Positions 8,240 through 17,082 of a DNA stretch of 64,000 nt are shown one piece after another. The notes beneath the pieces were generated by a model that did no database searches, was not told where the DNA came from, and saw only the letters and a program-made list of their open reading frames with translations. The DNA is from Lentzea sp. NEAU-D7 (lineage in GTDB: Bacteria > Actinomycetota > Actinomycetes > Mycobacteriales > Pseudonocardiaceae). The number at the start of each line of letters is the position of its first letter. Position 1 is the stretch's first letter. The translations under genes and the position numbers were made by a program. Location: positions 27,020 to 91,019 of the forward strand of contig NZ_JAPJDL010000034.1 of NCBI RefSeq assembly GCF_026242055.1. The letters run 5' to 3'.

Positions 8240-8380
8240 GGGTAAGCCCCTTCTACGACCACACCGACCACTCACTCGGAAGGGTGAGCACGGCCAAACT
8301 ACAGTGCCTTTGATGATGCTCCGTCACTACGCCGTTCAGCGCAAATAACGGGCGGAAAGCCCAGCGTAGAGTGGGATTTT

Positions 8381-9304
8381 GTGCCCCCTCTGACAACCTC
8401 GGCCACCACTTCGCCAGAAGTTCACACCCAGGGGCGAGGGCTCACGTACGGCGCACTCGCCTACGTCCTCTGGGGCTTGTTCCCGGCGTACTGGCCACTC
8501 CTCGTACCCGCCCAGCCGGTCGAGGTGCTCGCACACCGGATCGTCTGGTCGTTCGTCACGCTCGCCATCGTCGTCATGATCCTCCGACGGTGGCGGCCTT
8601 TCCTCGAACTATCAGGAAAAGGCTGGCTGATCGTTACCGCAGCAGCCGCGTTGATCACGGTGAACTGGGGCACCTACATCTACGCGGTCAACAGCCACCA
8701 CGTCGTGGAAGCGGCGCTCGGCTACTTCATCACGCCACTGGTGAGCGTGGCGCTCGGAATGATCTTCCTGAAGGAACGCGTGCGGTTGCCGCAGACCGTA
8801 GCGATCGCTGTGGTGATCGTCGCTGTGATCGTGCTCACCGTCGACTACGGCAGGCTGCCGATCATCTCGCTGATCCTCGCCTGCTCGTTCGGCGTCTACG
8901 GACTGCTGAAGAAGAAAGTCCCGCTGGACGCCATCACGAGCCTCACCGCGGAGAGCGTCGTGATCATGCCGTTCGCGGTGGTCTACCTGCTCGTCCTCGG
9001 CAGCGCGAACACCTTCACCAGCGAAGGCACCGGCCACACCCTGCTGATCCTGAGCACCGGCATCGTCACGGCGATCCCGCTGGTGCTGTTCGGCGCGGGC
9101 GCGCAGCGGATTCCGCTGATCACGATGGGCATGCTGCAGTACCTCGCTCCGGTGCTGCAGTTCGCCTGGGGCGTGTTCGTCGTGCACGAGCCGATGCCGG
9201 CCAGCAGGTGGGTCGGGTTCGCCCTGGTGTGGCTGGCCCTCGCGATCTTCACGGTCGACGCGGTGCGGAACCGGCGCAAGCAGGCGCTCGCGCCGGTCAG
9301 CTGA
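8381..9304 (+). CDS. rarD: RarD-type EamA transporter
   Basis: 307 residues with about ten predicted membrane helices in the two-EamA-repeat arrangement. RarD features are LTYGALAYVLWGLFPAYW at the start, EVLAHRIVWS, and NWGTYIYAVNSHHVVEAALGYFITPLV in the middle. The family exports small molecules in the drug/metabolite transporter superfamily; the substrate of RarD itself is not established. GTG at 8381 is the likely start; a GTG 10 bp upstream is in another frame. The 141-bp divergent spacer to the sunset-domain gene must hold both promoters, but no clear -35/-10 pair is visible. It converges closely on the prenyl synthase gene (3 bp between stops). Confidence 0.88.
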   Translation: MPPLTTSATTSPEVHTQGRGLTYGALAYVLWGLFPAYWPLLVPAQPVEVLAHRIVWSFVTLAIVVMILRRWRPFLELSGKGWLIVTAAAALITVNWGTYIYAVNSHHVVEAALGYFITPLVSVALGMIFLKERVRLPQTVAIAVVIVAVIVLTVDYGRLPIISLILACSFGVYGLLKKKVPLDAITSLTAESVVIMPFAVVYLLVLGSANTFTSEGTGHTLLILSTGIVTAIPLVLFGAGAQRIPLITMGMLQYLAPVLQFAWGVFVVHEPMPASRWVGFALVWLALAIFTVDAVRNRRKQALAPVS

Positions 9305-9307
9305 TCG

Positions 9308-10309
9308 TCAGCGAGAGCGCTCCACGACGTAGGTGGCGAGCTCTTCCAGGGCGTTGCGCGCGGCGCACTCGGGCAGCTTGCCCAGCTCCGTGCGGGCCCG
9401 GTCCGCGTAGTCGTCGAGGGTCTCGCGGGCCTTGTCCATGCCGGAGGACTTGCGCAGCAGGCCGAGGGCCTCGTCCACCAGCTCGTCGTCCGTGATCGGT
9501 CCGGCCAGCAGCTCGGCCAGGCGCGTCTCGGACGGATCCGCCAGCGCGTAGAGCATCGGCAGCGTCTTCACGCCTTCGCGCAGGTCGGTGCCGGGGGTCT
9601 TGCCCGACTCGACCGACGGCGACGCGATGTCGATGACGTCGTCGGAGATCTGGAACGCCGCGCCGATCACCTCGGCGTAGTGGCGCAGCGCGTCCGTCTG
9701 CTCCTCGGTCGCGTCGGAGAACATGCCGCCGAACCTGGCCGCGGTGGCGATCAGGACGCCGGTCTTCTCCTCGATGACCCTGAGGTAGTGGGAGATCGCG
9801 TCCTCGCCGGGCTGCGGGCCGACGGTCTCGCGCATCTGACCGGTCACCAGGACCGAGAAGGTCTCCGCGATGATCCGCGCCGCGTCCGTGCCGAGGTCTG
9901 CCGTCAGCCGGGACGCGTGGGCGAAGAGGAAGTCGCCTGTCAGGATCGCGATGCTGTTGTCCCACTTGACGTTCGCGGAGACCGCTCCGCGCCGCATCGT
10001 CGCCTCGTCCATGACGTCGTCGTGGTAGAGCGTGGCGAGGTGGGTGAGCTCGACCACAGCGGCCGCCTTGATGACCTTCTCCCGGTCCCAGTCGGCGCCG
10101 AACTGCGATGCGAGCAGTGTGAAGAGCGGGCGGATCCGCTTTCCGCCCGCCTCCACAAGGTGAAGCGAGGTTTCCGTGACCGGGTGGAACTCGCTCTGCA
10201 CGACGTCGTGCAGGATGCGCTCCACCTCGGCCAGGCCGTCCTGGACTACCTCGGTGAGCACGGGGTCCACCAACGCGAACCCCGGTCCCTCATGCTCGCT
10301 ACTGGTCAC
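9308..10309 (-). CDS. grcC: long-chain all-trans polyprenyl diphosphate synthase (menaquinone side chain)
   Basis: 333 residues, class I trans-prenyltransferase. The first aspartate-rich motif is YHDDVMDEATMRRG (about residues 89-102), the second is ISDDVID (about 219-225), and GGKRIRP near 55 binds isopentenyl diphosphate. It should make the C40-C50 chain later attached by MenA. The residues before the first motif (THLATL) lack bulky aromatic stops, in line with a long product, but exact length cannot be read. It starts only 19 bp after the nuoN stop in the same direction, so it is probably the last gene of the nuo transcript. It matches grcC1 (Rv0562), which neighbours menJ in mycobacteria. 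Confidence 0.9.
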   Translation of the reverse strand: MTSSEHEGPGFALVDPVLTEVVQDGLAEVERILHDVVQSEFHPVTETSLHLVEAGGKRIRPLFTLLASQFGADWDREKVIKAAAVVELTHLATLYHDDVMDEATMRRGAVSANVKWDNSIAILTGDFLFAHASRLTADLGTDAARIIAETFSVLVTGQMRETVGPQPGEDAISHYLRVIEEKTGVLIATAARFGGMFSDATEEQTDALRHYAEVIGAAFQISDDVIDIASPSVESGKTPGTDLREGVKTLPMLYALADPSETRLAELLAGPITDDELVDEALGLLRKSSGMDKARETLDDYADRARTELGKLPECAARNALEELATYVVERSR

Positions 10310-10328
10310 ACCAGCAGACTACGTACAC

Positions 10329-11906
10329 CTAGCTGAGGAAGGAGCCGGTACCCGCCCAATCGAGCACGAAGGTGGGCCACAAACCCAGCACCAGGGTCAC
10401 CACGGCACCCAACGTGATCGCGATCGTGGTGAACGCACCGGGCACCGTCACGGTCGGGCCGTCCGGAGCCGGGTCGCTGAAGTACATCAGCACGATCACC
10501 CGCAGGTAGAAGAACGCCGCGACGGCCGAGGCCACCAGGGCGATCACCACGAGCGGCGTCAGGCCGGCGTCGATCGCCGCGCTGAACACGACGAACTTGC
10601 CGATGAAGCCGGACGTCAGCGGAATGCCGGCCAGCGCCAGCAGCAGGAACGTGAAGGTGGCCGCCACGATCGGCGACCGCTTCGCGAGACCCGCCCACTG
10701 CGACAGGTGCGTCGCCTCGCCGTCCGAGTTGCGGACCAGCGACACGATGCCGAACGCGGCGATCGTGGTGAAGCCGTACGCCAGCAGGTAGAACATGGTC
10801 GCGCTCACGCCCGGAGCGTCGCCTTCCGGCGTCAGGGCGATGGAGCCGATCAGCAGGAAGCCCGCGTGCGCCACCGAGGAGTACGCGATCATGCGCTTCA
10901 CGTCGGTCTGGGTGAGGCCGAGGATCGCGCCGATCACCATCGAGACGACCGCGACGCCGTAGAGCACGCCACGCCACTCCCACTGCGTGTTCTCGAACGC
11001 CACCGTGAGCACGCGCAGGATGCCGCCGAACGCGGCGACCTTGGTGCACGCGGCCATGAACGCCGTCACCGGCGTCGGCGCGCCCTGGTACACGTCCGGG
11101 GTCCAGGCGTGGAACGGGCCGACGGCGGCCTTGAACAGCAGGCCCACCACCAGCAGGCCGAAGCCCGCGAACAGCAGCGTGTCGGAACGGTCCGTACCGC
11201 CGGCGGCGGTCGCGATGGCCGAGAGCTTCACCGAACCCGCGTAGCCGTACAGCAGGGCCACGCCGTAGAGGAAGAACGCGGACGCGAAGGCGCCGAGCAG
11301 GAAGTACTTCACGGCCGCTTCCTGCGAGAGCAGGCGACGGCGGCGAGCCAGGCCGCACAGCAGGTACAGCGGCAGCGACAGGACTTCCAGCGCGATGAAC
11401 ATCGTCAGGAGGTCGTTCGCCGCGACGAACGTCATCATGCCGCCGAGCGCGAACAGCGTGAGCGGGAAGACCTCGGTCTGCATGCCGGTCTTCGTCGCCT
11501 GAGCGCGGTCCTGGACGGTGCCGGGACGGATCGCGGCCTGCGCCACGAACGCGCCACCGGGCTCCACCGAGCGATCGGCGATCAGCAGCACCGAGCCGAA
11601 GCCCAGCACCAGCAACGTGGCCCACAGGAACAGCGACGGCGAGTCGACCGCGATCGCCCCCGCCAGCGTCGCCACGCCCTGCTCGGGACGCTCCGAGGTC
11701 GCGTAGAGGATCAGCGAGCCGACGGCACCGACCAGCGCCACGAGCGTGAGCACGAGCTGCACGGCCCACCGCTGGTGCTTGGGCAGCAACGCTTCCAGCA
11801 GCACGCTGATGCACGCCGCACCGAGCACGATCAGCAGCGGCGCGATGGCGCCGTAATCGATCTCCGGCGCCTCGATCTGTTGCGCCTGAGCGACGAGAAG
11901 GTTCAC
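10329..11906 (-). CDS. nuoN: NADH-quinone oxidoreductase subunit N
   Basis: 525 residues, an antiporter-like membrane subunit of complex I with about 14 helices. It carries the typical GAVGSLILY start region, the KYFLLGAFASAFFLYGVALLYG segment with the key lysine, and FHAWTPDVYQGAPTPVTAFMA with the loop-helix lysine nearby. It is one of three proton-pumping subunits (with L and M). GTG at 11906 lies 1 base after the nuoM stop. Last of the 14 nuo genes; the prenyl synthase gene follows. Confidence 0.96.
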   Translation of the reverse strand: MNLLVAQAQQIEAPEIDYGAIAPLLIVLGAACISVLLEALLPKHQRWAVQLVLTLVALVGAVGSLILYATSERPEQGVATLAGAIAVDSPSLFLWATLLVLGFGSVLLIADRSVEPGGAFVAQAAIRPGTVQDRAQATKTGMQTEVFPLTLFALGGMMTFVAANDLLTMFIALEVLSLPLYLLCGLARRRRLLSQEAAVKYFLLGAFASAFFLYGVALLYGYAGSVKLSAIATAAGGTDRSDTLLFAGFGLLVVGLLFKAAVGPFHAWTPDVYQGAPTPVTAFMAACTKVAAFGGILRVLTVAFENTQWEWRGVLYGVAVVSMVIGAILGLTQTDVKRMIAYSSVAHAGFLLIGSIALTPEGDAPGVSATMFYLLAYGFTTIAAFGIVSLVRNSDGEATHLSQWAGLAKRSPIVAATFTFLLLALAGIPLTSGFIGKFVVFSAAIDAGLTPLVVIALVASAVAAFFYLRVIVLMYFSDPAPDGPTVTVPGAFTTIAITLGAVVTLVLGLWPTFVLDWAGTGSFLS

Positions 11907-11907
11907 G

Positions 11908-13476
11908 TCACTTGCCTTCCTGCACGGTGACCGGGTCGGTCACGCCGACCTCGGTCAGCGTCGCCCCCACAGTCGGGGTGATGACGTCGAGCACCGGCTG
12001 CGGGTAGAACCCGAGTGCCAGCACGATGACAACGAGCGGTGCCAGCACGGCGATCTCGCGCTTGGTGAGGTCGCCGATGGTGGTCTTCTTCTCCGGGTCG
12101 CCGACGGCGCCCGGACCGGCGGCCGCGGCCACGAGCGCGTCGCCGCGCAGCGGGCCGGTCATGATCCGCTGGTAGAGCCACAGCACGTAGAGCGCCGCGA
12201 GCACCATGCCGACCGTCGCGATGATCGTGAACACCGGCTGGGTCGGGAACGAGCCGATCAGCACCAGGAACTCCGAGACGAACGAGTTCGTGCCCGGCAG
12301 CGACAGCGTGGTCAGACCCGCCAGCAGCAGCATGCCCGCGAGCAGCGGCGCCACCTTCGACATACCGCCGTAGTCGGCGATCAGCGACGAACCACCGCGC
12401 GCGATCACCATGCCGACCACCAGGATCAGCATGCCGGTCGAGATCGAGTGGTTGAGCATGTACGACACCGAGCCCACGCCCGCCTGCGACGTGAACGAGA
12501 AGATGCCGAGCGCGATGAATCCGAAGTGGGCGATCGAGACGTAGGCCAGGAACCGCTTCATGTCCCGCTGGCCCGTGGCGAGCAGCGATCCGTAGAGGAC
12601 ACCGGCCACCGCGAGCACGAGCACGAACGGCGCCAGGTTCTTCGACGCCTCCGGGAACATCGGCAGCAGGTAGCGCAGCATGCCGAACGTGCCGACCTTG
12701 TCCAGGATGCCGACGACGATCACCGTGACGCCGATGGGCGCCTCGGCCGCGGCGTCGGGCAGCCAGGTGTGGAACGGCACGAGCGGCGCCTTGATCGCGA
12801 ACGCCAGGAAGAAGCCGAGGAACAGCCAGGTCTGCGTCGTCGAGTCGGCGTCGCGGACCACGGTCACCAGCGTCGCCCAGTCGAACGTGCCCTTGCCGAG
12901 CTCGTCCGACGCCATCGCGTACGCGCCGATCGCGGAGGCCAGCATGATCAGGCCGCCGAGGAACGAGTACAGGAAGAACTTGACCGCCGCGTACTGCCTG
13001 CGCGCGCCGCCGTAGCCGCCGATCAGGAAGTACATCGGGATCAGCATGACTTCGAAGAGCACGTAGAACAGGAAGACGTCGGTGGCGGCGAACACCGCGA
13101 CCGTCACGGCCTCCTGGATGAGGATCAGCGAGAGGTACCCGCCCTGCGAACGGCCGGCGGGCAGCTTCTCCGTCCAGCCGGCACCGATCACCAGCGGGAT
13201 CAGCAGCGCGATGACCGCGATCATCACCAGCGCGATGCCGTCGATGCCGAACTGCAGCCGCACGCCGAACGCCGGAATCCAGTCCACGCCGGTGGCGAGC
13301 TGGATGCGGTCGCCTCCCGGGTCGTAGGCCGTCCACAGCAGAACCGCGAGCACGAGCTCGACGAGCGAGAACGCCAGCGCGACGAGCTTGGCCTTCTTGT
13401 CGTCCTTGCGCAGGAACGCCACCACCAGCGCGCCGACCAGCGGCACCACCAGCAGTGCGATCAGAACCCAGGTCAC
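11908..13476 (-). CDS. nuoM: NADH-quinone oxidoreductase subunit M
   Basis: 522 residues, antiporter-like pump subunit. Family marks are FGIDGIALVMI, the conserved glutamate in YVLFEVMLIPMYFLIG, and PLVPFHTWLPDAAAEAP. GTG at 13476 overlaps the nuoL stop by 4 bp. The C-terminal tail (AAAAGPGAVGDPEKKTT insertion before the last helix) is longer than in Escherichia coli, as usual for actinobacteria. Confidence 0.96.
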   Translation of the reverse strand: MTWVLIALLVVPLVGALVVAFLRKDDKKAKLVALAFSLVELVLAVLLWTAYDPGGDRIQLATGVDWIPAFGVRLQFGIDGIALVMIAVIALLIPLVIGAGWTEKLPAGRSQGGYLSLILIQEAVTVAVFAATDVFLFYVLFEVMLIPMYFLIGGYGGARRQYAAVKFFLYSFLGGLIMLASAIGAYAMASDELGKGTFDWATLVTVVRDADSTTQTWLFLGFFLAFAIKAPLVPFHTWLPDAAAEAPIGVTVIVVGILDKVGTFGMLRYLLPMFPEASKNLAPFVLVLAVAGVLYGSLLATGQRDMKRFLAYVSIAHFGFIALGIFSFTSQAGVGSVSYMLNHSISTGMLILVVGMVIARGGSSLIADYGGMSKVAPLLAGMLLLAGLTTLSLPGTNSFVSEFLVLIGSFPTQPVFTIIATVGMVLAALYVLWLYQRIMTGPLRGDALVAAAAGPGAVGDPEKKTTIGDLTKREIAVLAPLVVIVLALGFYPQPVLDVITPTVGATLTEVGVTDPVTVQEGK

Positions 13477-15410
13477 GAGAACCTCACCACCAGGAGCGCT
13501 CCGAGCACGAAGATCGAGCCCAGCAGCATGGACAGTGCGTAGGAGCGGACGAACCCGGTCTGCAGCCTGCGCAACCGGCCGGAGCTACCGCCGAGCAGCG
13601 CCGCGGTCCCGTTGACCAGACCGTCGACGCCCTTCAGGTCGAGGTACACCAGCGCGCGGGTGAGCCAGGTGCCCGGCCGCGCGAAGAGGGCCTCGTTCAG
13701 TGCGTTGCCGTAGAGGTCCGCACGAGCCGCGCGCACCGGGAACGACACGCGCGCCGGACGCTCGACCGGCTGCTTGCCGCGCAGGAAGAGCAGGCACGCG
13801 AGGCCGACGCCCAGCAGCGACAGCGCCACGGTCAGGATCCCGACCATGCCGTGCGAGATGACGCCGTGCGACTCCTGCAGCTCACCGAGCGACGGCTCCA
13901 GCCAGCCGGCCAGACGTCCGCCCGAGGAGAGGAACCAGCCACCGGCGACGGAGCCGACCGCGAGGATGATCATCGGGACGGTCATCGTCAGCGGGGACTC
14001 GTGCGGGTGGTAGTCCTTGCCGTTCTCCGCCTTCAGCTCCTTCCAGCGGGGCTTGCCCAGGAAGACCAGGATCAGCAGGCGCGTCATGTAGAACGCGGTC
14101 AGCGCGGCACCGAGCAGTGCGACACCGCCGAAGACGTACCCGCGCCAGCCCTCCGCGCCGAACGCCGCCGCGATGATGGCGTCCTTCGAGAAGTAGCCCG
14201 CGAACGGCGGGATGCCGATCAGCGCGAGGTAGCCGAGCGTCCAGGTGACGAAGGTGATCGGCAGGAACTTATAGAGCCCGCCCATCCGGCGGATGTTGCC
14301 CTCGTCGTTCATGCCGTGCATGACCGAACCGGCACCGAGGAAGAGACCGGCCTTGAAGAAGCCGTGCGTCAGCAGGTGCATGATGCCGAGCGCGTAACCG
14401 ATCGGGCCGAGGCCCACCGCGAGGATCATGTAGCCGATCTGCGAGACCGTCGAGTACGCCAGGACCTTCTTGAAGTCGTCGTAGGCGCAACCGATGATGC
14501 AACCGATCAGCAGCGTGACGCCACCGATGATCATGACGACCAGGCGGCCGTCCTCGCTCAGGTTGTAGAGCGGGTTGGAGCGGGCGATCAGGTACACGCC
14601 CGCGGTGACCATCGTCGCCGCGTGGATCAGGGCGGACACCGGGGTCGGGCCGGCCATCGCGTCCGGCAACCAGGCCTGGAGCGGGAACTGACCGGACTTG
14701 CCGCAGGCACCCAGGAGCAGCAGCAGCGTGATCGCGAGGACCTCGGCCGAGGAGAACTCGCTGACGCGGCTGAAGACCTCGGTGTACTGCGTCGTCCCGA
14801 GCCTGTTGAACATCAGGAAGATCGCGATCGCGAGGCCCAGGTCACCGACGCGGTTCATCAGGAAGGCCTTCTTGGCCGCCGATGCCGCTTCCGGCTTGTA
14901 CTGGTACCAGCCGATCAGCAGGTACGAGGCGAGACCGACGCCCTCCCAGCCGAAGTACAGGGTCACGAAGCCGTTGCCCAGCACCAGCAGGAGCATCGCC
15001 GAGACGAAGAGGTTGAGGTAGGCGAAGAACTTCCGCCTGCCTTCCTCGTGCGCCATGTAGCCGATCGAGTAGATGTGGATCAGCGAGCCCACACCGGTGA
15101 TCAGCAGCACGAACGTCAGCGACAGCGGGTCGAGCCGCAGTCCGAACGCGACGGTCAGCGCGTTGACGTCGATCCAGTTGAACAGGTGCAGGTTCTGCAC
15201 CCGCTCCTCGGGGTTCGAGACGCCGAGCGTGGAGAAGAACAACGCGAGCGCGTAGCCGAACGACGCCAGCAGCGTGGCGCTGCCGAGCAGGTGGCCCCAC
15301 TTGTCGGCGCGCCTGCCACTGACCAACAGCACCGCCGCACCGAACGCGGGCAGCGCGAGCAACAACCAGGCGAAGCTCGCGACCCCGCTGGCGACAACAG
15401 GTTCCGTCAC
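13473..15410 (-). CDS. nuoL: NADH-quinone oxidoreductase subunit L
   Basis: 645 residues, the largest antiporter-like subunit with a C-terminal lateral helix. Recognised by LRLDPLSLTFVLLITGVGSLIHIYSIGYM, FFAYLNLFVSAMLLLVLGNGFVTLYFGWEGVGLASYLLIG and FPLQAWLPDAMAGPTPVSALIHAATMVTAG (quoted as family segments, about residues 50-260). GTG at 15410 follows nuoK by 10 bp. It couples quinone reduction to proton translocation together with M and N. Confidence 0.96.
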   Translation of the reverse strand: MTEPVVASGVASFAWLLLALPAFGAAVLLVSGRRADKWGHLLGSATLLASFGYALALFFSTLGVSNPEERVQNLHLFNWIDVNALTVAFGLRLDPLSLTFVLLITGVGSLIHIYSIGYMAHEEGRRKFFAYLNLFVSAMLLLVLGNGFVTLYFGWEGVGLASYLLIGWYQYKPEAASAAKKAFLMNRVGDLGLAIAIFLMFNRLGTTQYTEVFSRVSEFSSAEVLAITLLLLLGACGKSGQFPLQAWLPDAMAGPTPVSALIHAATMVTAGVYLIARSNPLYNLSEDGRLVVMIIGGVTLLIGCIIGCAYDDFKKVLAYSTVSQIGYMILAVGLGPIGYALGIMHLLTHGFFKAGLFLGAGSVMHGMNDEGNIRRMGGLYKFLPITFVTWTLGYLALIGIPPFAGYFSKDAIIAAAFGAEGWRGYVFGGVALLGAALTAFYMTRLLILVFLGKPRWKELKAENGKDYHPHESPLTMTVPMIILAVGSVAGGWFLSSGGRLAGWLEPSLGELQESHGVISHGMVGILTVALSLLGVGLACLLFLRGKQPVERPARVSFPVRAARADLYGNALNEALFARPGTWLTRALVYLDLKGVDGLVNGTAALLGGSSGRLRRLQTGFVRSYALSMLLGSIFVLGALLVVRFS

Positions 15411-15420
15411 CGGTGACCCC

Positions 15421-15720
15421 TCAGTACTTCAGCAGGTTCGAGTCGTCGACCGAGGCCGAGCGACGCGTCCGGAAGATGGACATGATGATCGCGAGGCCGA
15501 CGACGACCTCCGCCGCGGCGACGACCATCACGAAGAACGCCATCACCTGACCGTCGAGCGAGCCGTTGATCCGCGCGAACGTCACGAGGCTCAGGTTGAC
15601 CGCGTTGAGCATGAGCTCGACGCACATGAACACCACGATGGCGTTGCGGCGCACCAGGACGCCGACGGCGCCGATGCTGAACAGCAGTGCCGACAGCAGC
15701 AGGTAGTACGTGGGAGTCAC
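15421..15720 (-). CDS. nuoK: NADH-quinone oxidoreductase subunit K
   Basis: 99 residues with three membrane helices and the two buried acidic positions of NuoK: CVELMLNAVNL in helix 2 and VAAAEVVVGLAI in helix 3. Start GTG 15720 overlaps the nuoJ stop by 4 bp. Normal length. Confidence 0.96.
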   Translation of the reverse strand: MTPTYYLLLSALLFSIGAVGVLVRRNAIVVFMCVELMLNAVNLSLVTFARINGSLDGQVMAFFVMVVAAAEVVVGLAIIMSIFRTRRSASVDDSNLLKY

Positions 15721-16568
15721 GACTCACTTCCCTTGAGCGCGTGCGCGTCGGCCACGTGCCCGGTGCCGGCCACGTCGGCGACGTCGTCCGAGAGCGTGGA
15801 CCTGTCGGTCGCCTCGATGACCTCGAACAGCGACTCCTCCGCCACGGTGCCGTCGGGCAGCAGGGCGGGGGTGGCCACCGAGTTGGCGGTGGCGAAGACG
15901 CCGGGGCCGGGCAGCGAGCCGACCCGCGTGCCGTCCTGGAAGCGCTCCTCGACCAGTTCCTTCTGCGTCTTCTTGGCGGGCTTCCCGTCGCGGCCGACGA
16001 AGGCCAGGATCATCGCGCCGAGTGCGGCGGTGATGAGCAGCGCCGACGTGAGCTCGAACGCGAACAGGTAGTCCGTGAAGAGCTTCTGGCCGATGTTGCC
16101 GACGTTGCCGCCGTTCGTGGTGTTCGCCTCGGCCAGACCGCGCGGCTCGACCGAGGTGAGCGCGCGGCCGACGGAGCCGACCAGGATCACGGCGAACCCG
16201 ATGCCGAGCAACGCGGCCGCGAGGCGCTGGCCCCGGATCACCTCGACGACGGAGTCCGAACTGTCGCGGCCGACCATCATCAGCACGAACAGGAACAGCA
16301 TCATGATCGCGCCGGTGTAGACGATGATCTGCACGAAGCCGAGGAACGGCGCCTGCTGGACCATGTACAGCACACCGAGGCTGAGCATCGTCACGACGAG
16401 CCACAGCGCGGAGTGCACCGCGTTGCGCGCGAAGAGCATGCCGAGCGCACCGGCCAGCGCGAGCGGGCCGAGCACCCAGAACGTGATCGCCTCGCCCGTG
16501 GTGACGGTGTCGACCACGCGCTGCACCGGTTCCGGCTGCTGCTGCGCGAGGAAGGTCAGGAGGCTCAC
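15717..16568 (-). CDS. nuoJ: NADH-quinone oxidoreductase subunit J
   Basis: 283 residues. The first about 180 hold five membrane helices including the conserved VQIIVYTGAIMMLFLFVLMM region of helix 3. The last about 100 residues are a soluble tail (from FVGRDGKPAKKTQKEL) typical for actinobacterial NuoJ. GTG at 16568 is chosen because it overlaps the nuoI stop by 4 bp and begins with the first helix; an upstream in-frame ATG would intrude about 210 bp into nuoI. Confidence 0.95.
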   Translation of the reverse strand: MSLLTFLAQQQPEPVQRVVDTVTTGEAITFWVLGPLALAGALGMLFARNAVHSALWLVVTMLSLGVLYMVQQAPFLGFVQIIVYTGAIMMLFLFVLMMVGRDSSDSVVEVIRGQRLAAALLGIGFAVILVGSVGRALTSVEPRGLAEANTTNGGNVGNIGQKLFTDYLFAFELTSALLITAALGAMILAFVGRDGKPAKKTQKELVEERFQDGTRVGSLPGPGVFATANSVATPALLPDGTVAEESLFEVIEATDRSTLSDDVADVAGTGHVADAHALKGSES

Positions 16569-17080
16569 TGCCCGGCCTCCTTCGCGAGCTGCGGGCCGTT
16601 CACGTAGTAGTCGTTCTCGTTGTTGCCCAGCCGCATCGGGTGCGGCGGCTGCTCCATGCCGGGCAGCAGCGGAGCGAGCAGGTCTTCCTTGGTGAAGATC
16701 AGGTCCTGGCGGTTGTCGTCGGCGAGCTCGTACTCGTTCGTCATCGTGAGCGAACGGGTCGGGCACGCCTCGATGCACAGGCCGCAGCCGATGCAGCGCA
16801 GGTAGTTGATCTGGTAGTCCATGCCGTAGCGCTCACCGGGCGAGTAACGCGCGTCCTCGGTGTTGTCGCCACCCTCGACGAAGATCGCGTCCGCCGGGCA
16901 GGCCCACGCGCACAGCTCGCAGCCGACGCACTTCTCCAGCCCGTCCGGGTGCCGGTTCAGCTGGTGACGACCGTGGAACCGCGGCGCGGTCACCTTCTTG
17001 ACCTCGGGGTACTCCTCCGTCACCACCTTCTTGAACATGGTGCCGAAGGTGACGCCGAAGCCTTTCAGGGACTCGAACAT
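16565..17080 (-). CDS. nuoI: NADH-quinone oxidoreductase subunit I
   Basis: 171 residues with two 4Fe-4S motifs: Cys51/54/57/61 (CVGCELCAWAC) and Cys96/99/102/106 (CIGCGLCIEAC), binding clusters N6a and N6b that pass electrons from NuoG to NuoB. The C-terminal tail is extended compared with E. coli. ATG 17080 is 2 bp after the nuoH stop. Confidence 0.97.
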   Translation of the reverse strand: MFESLKGFGVTFGTMFKKVVTEEYPEVKKVTAPRFHGRHQLNRHPDGLEKCVGCELCAWACPADAIFVEGGDNTEDARYSPGERYGMDYQINYLRCIGCGLCIEACPTRSLTMTNEYELADDNRQDLIFTKEDLLAPLLPGMEQPPHPMRLGNNENDYYVNGPQLAKEAGQ

Positions 17081-17082
17081 CC

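Noticed and set aside
6281..8245. 654-codon + strand frame opposite the sunset-domain gene
   Set aside because: Low-complexity R/G/L mirror of the E/P-rich linker. The minus-strand reading has a membrane helix, a real C-terminal domain and a ribosome site.
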